Shown here in pieces: positions 6,890-9,064 of a stretch of 9,064 nt of DNA. Every line of letters begins with the position of its first letter. Position 1 is the stretch's first letter. The notes below the pieces were generated by a model, which worked only from the letters and a program-made list of their open reading frames with translations, was not told the DNA's origin and searched no databases. Location of the stretch: the NCBI GenBank assembly GCA_004554205.1, contig SFNH01000073.1:1-9064 (forward strand), in the 5' to 3' direction. Both the position numbers and the translations under genes were made by a program. Source of the stretch: Clostridium sp. Its GTDB lineage: Bacteria; Bacillota; Clostridia; Lachnospirales; Lachnospiraceae.

Positions 6890-7870
6890 TCAGGCCCCGT
6901 ACTCTTCCGTATCCACATCGACATAGATACTGTCGATCTTTCCGTCACGCCCATTCGGGAACACAAAGACATCAGACAGGCTGCGGTTCTGGTACAGATA
7001 ACCGTCGCCTTTCGTGTGCTCCCCTGGTGCAAAATAATAGATGCTGGAGATCTTCGGGACGATCTTGCAGGTCTGTCCGCAAGCCACCAGCACATTGATC
7101 TTGTGCGCGCCGGTCACGCTTTCATCGGAATCGGACTCTGCAGCCACCTTCCTGCGCGGCGCAAATCCGCCGCCTTCCGGCTCCCAGTCGAACGCGTCAT
7201 AGAAACGCTCATCATCGATGACTTCCATGATCGGAACTCCATCGATATCCGTCACTCTGGTCTCGATGCCCATGCCGCCCTCTGCGATCTGCGTGATGGA
7301 GATGCTGCGGCTAAACTCACTGGACTGCTCCAATGCGTCCATGATCTGGCTGCTTACATACATGACCAGGCTGCCGTTCGCCTTGTAGCGGCGAAGCTTG
7401 CCCTTTGCCAGAATGTCCTTAAGCGCCCCGAATACCTTTGCCTTGGTATATCCAGTCGCAGCCGGCGTGATGGAATGATAGCCTTCCGTCTCCTGCGCCT
7501 TCTGCGCGATCTTGGAGAAGAACAGCGCGTCCGTCTCCGGGACTACCTGGGTCTGCTCGAATACGCGGGAAATGTTCTGGATGGAAGCCGTGGCGTTCGT
7601 CTCATCCACATCAGCTTTATCAACCAGAAACTCCACATCGCGGTCATGGGTAAGCGTAAACGGGATATCCGTCTGGTTATAAGAACCTGCGTTCCAACCG
7701 CCATTCCGGCTATGGTTCTTATAACCGCTGGTACTCATCTGCGTGAAATGAAACGTCTTTGCGTCCAGCCATCTCACGTTTCCGGTCACAAACGGGGAGG
7801 TAAGCGTCCCCTGCATAAGAATCTCTAAGAGATCCGGGCTCCACACTTCTGCATAGTTTAAATTAGGCAT
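6890..7870 (-). CDS. Major capsid protein (HK97-fold type)
   Basis: This 326-residue protein builds the icosahedral shell. It starts with an N-terminal arm (NYAEVWSPDLLEILMQGTL), then RWLDAKTFHFTQMSTSGYK at about residues 33-51 and NGGWNAGSY. The middle carries FTLTHDRDVEFLVDKADVDET, typical of the E-loop/spine region of this capsid group, and an A-domain-like SLVMYVSSQIMDAL segment. The C-terminus holds repeated strands (INVLVACGQTCKIVPKI, IYYFAPGEH) and an acidic end. No N-terminal delta domain is evident, consistent with the separate scaffold gene upstream. GGAGGG nine bases before ATG 7870 sets the start. I see no maturation protease gene in the window; it would lie further right if present. 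Fold assignment is by family resemblance. Confidence 0.9.
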   Translation of the reverse strand: MPNLNYAEVWSPDLLEILMQGTLTSPFVTGNVRWLDAKTFHFTQMSTSGYKNHSRNGGWNAGSYNQTDIPFTLTHDRDVEFLVDKADVDETNATASIQNISRVFEQTQVVPETDALFFSKIAQKAQETEGYHSITPAATGYTKAKVFGALKDILAKGKLRRYKANGSLVMYVSSQIMDALEQSSEFSRSISITQIAEGGMGIETRVTDIDGVPIMEVIDDERFYDAFDWEPEGGGFAPRRKVAAESDSDESVTGAHKINVLVACGQTCKIVPKISSIYYFAPGEHTKGDGYLYQNRSLSDVFVFPNGRDGKIDSIYVDVDTEEYGA

Positions 7871-7890
7871 ATCTCATGCCCTCCTTTCTG

Positions 7891-8526
7891 TTATAAGTTA
7901 AATCGGTTCCACCGCTTTGTCGCGGTCTGGGGCTGCGCCGCAGATGAACTTCCCTGTGACTGCTGGGGGTTTGCACCGGCGCCGATCTGGGTGAATCCGG
8001 TCGTCCCGGTCGCCTGTGGTTTCAGTGCGGGTATGTCCTCCAGAACCTTGTTTAAGGAGGCTTTTAACGTCTCCTCGTTGATTTTCCCGTCCTGCCCCAT
8101 TACCTGACTGAAATCAGCCATTTTAAGGACGTACGGGAGGGATTTTGCGTCAATCCCGAGCGATACCGCAGCCAGTGTCGCCGCGCTCTGGATCTGTGCC
8201 TGCTGGGCTTCGGCCTGCGCCTGTGAAAGCTGCGCCTGAATGGCCCCGACATCAGGCTGATTCTTTGCCTTTTCAGCCTTAAAAGCCGCCATTGCCTGCT
8301 CCGCCTCCTGCTGGCTAAGCCCCTGCTGCTTAAAATAGGCTTTCAGCGCAGTTTCTTCTTTGGCCGCAAGCGTTCCGTCCAGCATCTGCTGTATTTTGTC
8401 ATAATCGATCGCCGGAGCCTGCTGCTGGTTTGACTGCTGCTGATTAACCTGCTGGCCGCCTGACTGCTGGTTCGTCTGCTGCTGATTTGACTGCTGCTGA
8501 TTGTTCTGATTGTTTGCTTCTGCCAT
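7891..8526 (-). CDS. Scaffolding protein with Gln/Asn-rich N-terminus
   Basis: This 211-residue acidic, helical protein is probably the procapsid scaffold, which guides capsid assembly and then leaves. Residues 5-37 are almost only Gln, Asn and Ser (low complexity). Residues 40-125 look like a coiled coil with many Ala, Gln, Glu and Lys. Residues 126-170 form a conserved-looking block (SLGIDAKSLPYVLKMADFS). The end (TKRWNRFNL) is basic and aromatic, as expected for the capsid-binding tail of scaffolds. I chose ATG 8526 because AAAGGAG lies seven bases upstream. An upstream ATG at 8580 is in frame and would add 18 residues but has no good ribosome binding site. It sits directly upstream of the capsid gene. 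Its DNA carries imperfect direct repeats. Confidence 0.85.
   Translation of the reverse strand: MAEANNQNNQQQSNQQQTNQQSGGQQVNQQQSNQQQAPAIDYDKIQQMLDGTLAAKEETALKAYFKQQGLSQQEAEQAMAAFKAEKAKNQPDVGAIQAQLSQAQAEAQQAQIQSAATLAAVSLGIDAKSLPYVLKMADFSQVMGQDGKINEETLKASLNKVLEDIPALKPQATGTTGFTQIGAGANPQQSQGSSSAAQPQTATKRWNRFNL
8421..8502. repeat. Imperfect direct repeats in the scaffold gene coding for Gln/Asn tracts
   Basis: The 25-base segments 8421-8445 and 8478-8502 differ at one position (g versus a) and share 17 identical bases starting TTTGACTGCTGCTGATT. Shorter CTGCTG blocks lie between them. They encode repeating QQQSNQQQ units of the scaffold N-terminus. They look like a tandem-expanded tract inside one coding region, likely to vary in length between relatives. 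Confidence 0.8.
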
Positions 8527-8548
8527 TTCTGGTCTCCTTTCCATTTTG

Positions 8549-8561
8549 AGGGTGTCACCCT
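8549..8561. promoter_or_regulatory. 13-bp perfect palindrome upstream of the scaffold gene
   Basis: AGGGTGTCACCCT is a perfect inverted repeat around a single central base, ending 22 bases before the scaffold ATG. It could bind a dimeric protein; as RNA, a six-base stem with a one-base loop could not close as such. It may also be chance. Nothing else supports it. Confidence 0.2.
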
Positions 8562-8580
8562 TATTTCTCTCCGTTTTCAT

Positions 8581-8729
8581 CGGTGTCGCCGGCCACGCAG
8601 CAGTTTTACGCCTTGCTCGTGTTTGGGCGCAAAAAGAACACCCGGGGATTGCCCGCGTGTCTATGACTAGCCTATAACTTTTTAGGACTTAGGCCGCTTC
8701 ACCCCGCCGCCCGGAGGGAGATAGGCGGA
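8581..8729 (-). other. Intergenic region upstream of the scaffold with no gene that has a start codon
   Basis: The frame of the 14-codon micro-ORF continues through this stretch with stops. One segment, ending TAA at 8684-8682, reads YLPPGGGVKRPKS. A second, from codon 8660-8658 down to TGA 8579-8577, reads as 27 protein-like codons ending LLRGRRHR. Neither has an ATG, GTG or TTG at its beginning. The region also holds an intrinsic-terminator-like hairpin. I see no other RNA gene or repeat in it. Confidence 0.5.
8631..8660 (-). terminator. Intrinsic terminator-like hairpin upstream of the scaffold gene
   Basis: Read on the minus strand, ACAC-G-CGGG pairs with CCCG-G-GTGT around a five-base loop (one G-G mismatch in the stem), followed at once by TTCTTTTT. 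That is the form of a rho-independent terminator. It lies between the micro-ORF and the scaffold gene, inside what should be a continuous late transcript. The GTGTT arm can alternatively pair with AACAC just downstream. Moderate strength only because of the mismatch. Confidence 0.45.
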
Positions 8730-8742
8730 TCACCTCCTTTTC
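8728..8742 (-). promoter_or_regulatory. Second full-length Shine-Dalgarno site without a usable start codon
   Basis: On the minus strand GAAAAGGAGGTGATC is an extended complement to the 16S rRNA 3' end. It is identical over 15 bases to the site at 8778-8792, exactly 50 bases away. It overlaps the stop of the 14-codon ORF. No ATG, GTG or TTG lies 5-12 bases downstream (sequence CCGCCTATCTCC), so it has no obvious gene. Confidence 0.6.
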
Positions 8743-8774
8743 CCTTTCTTACCGCCTTTACCTTTGCACGCCAC
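8730..8774 (-). CDS. 14-codon basic micro-ORF
   Basis: GTG GCG TGC AAA GGT and following codons encode MACKGKGGKKGKRR then TGA. The peptide has seven Lys/Arg and four Gly in 14 residues. A near-perfect 13-base Shine-Dalgarno sequence (AAAAGGAGGTGATC) ends about four bases before the GTG, with GGAGG at eight bases. This is the strongest ribosome binding site in the window and the best evidence for translation. It follows two AT-rich palindromes and precedes a second copy of the ribosome binding site and a terminator-like hairpin. Function is unknown. It could be a leader peptide, a small nucleic-acid-binding peptide, or a remnant. I do not recognise a family and have no proof it is translated. 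Confidence 0.5.
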   Translation of the reverse strand: MACKGKGGKKGKRR

Positions 8775-8777
8775 GAT

Positions 8778-8792
8778 GATCACCTCCTTTTC
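8778..8792 (-). promoter_or_regulatory. Very strong Shine-Dalgarno site of the micro-ORF
   Basis: GAAAAGGAGGTGATC on the minus strand pairs with the anti-Shine-Dalgarno end of 16S rRNA over its full length. GGAGG is eight bases before the GTG at 8774. It also decides that start against other frames. Confidence 0.75.
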
Positions 8793-8812
8793 AAGTTGTA
8801 ACGTTGCAACTT
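8793..8812. promoter_or_regulatory. 20-bp near-perfect palindrome (operator or leader hairpin)
   Basis: AAGTTGTAACGTTGCAACTT is symmetric around AACGTT with one mismatched pair. It ends next to the Shine-Dalgarno site of the micro-ORF. It could be a repressor operator, or an RNA hairpin that affects ribosome access. Only the symmetry is observed. Confidence 0.35.
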
Positions 8813-8823
8813 TTTGAGCATAA

Positions 8824-8857
8824 TAAAATTATCAGCCATTACTGACTGATAATTTTA
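8824..8857. promoter_or_regulatory. 12-bp AT-rich inverted repeat with 10-base loop
   Basis: TAAAATTATCAG and CTGATAATTTTA form a perfect 12-bp stem around CCATTACTGA. The arms are AT-rich. It lies between the plus-strand promoter and the micro-ORF. It could serve as operator or as a weak terminator or processing hairpin on either strand. Confidence 0.4.
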
Positions 8858-8868
8858 AATCATATATA

Positions 8869-8897
8869 TTGACATTTTAAGCATAACATTGTATTAT
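8869..8897 (+). promoter_or_regulatory. Near-consensus SigA promoter pointing against the late operon
   Basis: TTGACA at 8869-8874, a 17-base spacer and TATTAT at 8892-8897 give a perfect -35 box, ideal spacing and a -10 box with one mismatch. Transcription would start near 8904 and run right into the terminator at 8919-8968. A perfect palindrome (TAAGATATCTTA, 8903-8914) sits at the predicted start. On the minus strand the same bases give TATAAT (8898-8893) but with no good -35 box. Confidence 0.6.
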
Positions 8898-8903
8898 ACA
8901 GAT

Positions 8904-8968
8904 AAGATATCTTAAAAGAGAAGCGATACCTGATCCCCACTTATTGGGTTGGGCCATCGCTTCTTTTT
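8904..8968 (+). ncRNA. Candidate short antisense RNA (about 65 nt)
   Basis: A near-consensus promoter and a terminator hairpin with a TTCTTTTT tail are only about 20 bases apart (promoter end to first stem). They would make an RNA of about 65 nt with no ORF. It is antisense to the 3' end region of the gene entering from the right. This is the arrangement of antitoxin RNAs in type I toxin-antitoxin loci such as Fst, but the toxin side is not confirmed. Expression is untested. Confidence 0.35.
8919..8968. terminator. Bidirectional terminator hairpin
   Basis: AGAAGCGAT (8919-8927) pairs with ATCGCTTCT (8956-8964), a perfect 9-bp stem. The 28-base interior holds a second small hairpin (CCCA-CTTAT-TGGG). 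On the plus strand it is followed by TTCTTTTT, on the minus strand by TTCTCTTTT. It sits directly after the stop of the gene from the right and at the end of the candidate antisense RNA. Confidence 0.7.
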
Positions 8969-9064
8969 AATTCTTTCTCCTGAATATTTTTCTTATCTGG
9001 TTATCTTTAATCAGTATGATCTTATCTACAAAAGTCGTATGTATCGACCAATAAATATCATTTA
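8967..9064 (-). CDS. Unidentified protein, C-terminal 31 residues (enters from the right edge)
   Basis: One minus-strand frame is open from the window edge to TAA at 8969-8967. It reads NDIYWSIHTTFVDK, then IILIKDNQIRK, and ends IFRRKN, a basic end. The terminator hairpin begins at its stop codon, as expected for the true end of a gene. The codons are AT-rich, unlike the GC-richer structural genes. No family is recognised from so short a piece. Candidates include an accessory (moron) gene, a small toxin with a basic tail, or an ordinary phage gene; no transmembrane helix is visible in the part seen. It could also be a chance open frame, because 31 codons is short. Confidence 0.45.
   Translation of the reverse strand, partial: NDIYWSIHTTFVDKIILIKDNQIRKIFRRKN

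Noticed and set aside
7016..7828. Long plus-strand open frame (270 codons) inside the capsid gene
   Set aside because: It is antisense to the well-supported capsid gene, with no ribosome binding site noticed and no protein-family resemblance. It is a composition effect of the GC-rich opposite strand.
8421..8502. Repeated CTGCTG units considered as a CRISPR-like or intergenic repeat array
   Set aside because: They lie in frame inside the scaffold gene, encode Gln/Asn tracts, and have no constant spacer length.
8527..8580. Scaffold start at ATG 8580
   Set aside because: There is no good ribosome binding site before it, whereas AAAGGAG precedes ATG 8526. A minor longer form cannot be excluded.
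8727..8741. GGATCACCTCCTTTT on the plus strand looks like the 3' end of 16S rRNA
   Set aside because: It is the complement of a minus-strand Shine-Dalgarno site and occurs twice without any other rRNA sequence.
8893..8898. Minus-strand promoter for the head operon using the perfect TATAAT
   Set aside because: The hexamer 17 bases upstream (TCTCTT) does not resemble TTGACA and there is no TGn extension. The plus-strand reading of the same bases is far better.
9017..9055. Short plus-strand ORF (ATG ATC TTA) of 12 codons near the right edge
   Set aside because: It is very short, no ribosome binding site was noticed, and it is opposite a longer open frame.

Overview
The window is part of the structural (late) gene block of a tailed phage or prophage with a long non-contractile tail (siphovirus). 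Nearly all genes lie on the minus strand, so transcription runs from high to low coordinates. The gene order and protein types (separate scaffold, capsid protein without an obvious N-terminal scaffold domain, three small 'minor capsid' connector proteins, tail tube, Gp15, tape measure, DUF6711-like protein) resemble phages of Firmicutes such as the Listeria A118 and Lactococcus types. The closest resemblance I recognise is to prophages of Clostridia, especially Lachnospiraceae-like gut anaerobes. That host assignment is inference from remembered family resemblance and from strong AGGAGG ribosome binding sites, not from a search.

Layout in the direction of transcription: (1) 9064-8967, the end of an AT-rich unidentified gene entering from the right. 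(2) 8968-8581, a non-structural gap. It holds a bidirectional terminator-like hairpin, a near-consensus promoter pointing the opposite way (plus strand), two AT-rich palindromes, a 14-codon micro-ORF with an unusually strong Shine-Dalgarno site, a second copy of that site with no usable start codon, and a second intrinsic terminator. (3) 8526-5347, head and connector genes: scaffold, major capsid protein, Gp6-like connector, two minor capsid/head-closure proteins, and a tail terminator. (4) 5354-583, tail genes: tail tube protein, a probable -1-frame acidic extension of it, tail assembly chaperone, Gp15, the large tape measure, and a DUF6711-like tail protein. (5) 583-1, the N-terminal 194 residues of a distal tail/baseplate protein running off the left edge.

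From 8526 to the left edge the genes are packed with 20 bases or fewer between them, or overlapping (TGATG, TAATG, ATGGATAA junctions), and nearly all have clear ribosome binding sites. They read as one translationally coupled operon. Together they build the procapsid (scaffold and capsid), close it and attach the tail (connectors, terminator), and build a tail whose length is set by the tape measure with chaperone/Gp15 help. Five starts were chosen downstream of the longest open frame because a Shine-Dalgarno site placed them: tape measure, chaperone, tail tube, scaffold and the micro-ORF.

The parts most worth a second look are the intergenic island at 8581-9064 and the 80-base gap between the tail tube and chaperone genes, which appears to be coding in the -1 frame. 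I saw no tRNA, rRNA, CRISPR array, insertion sequence or integrase in the window.
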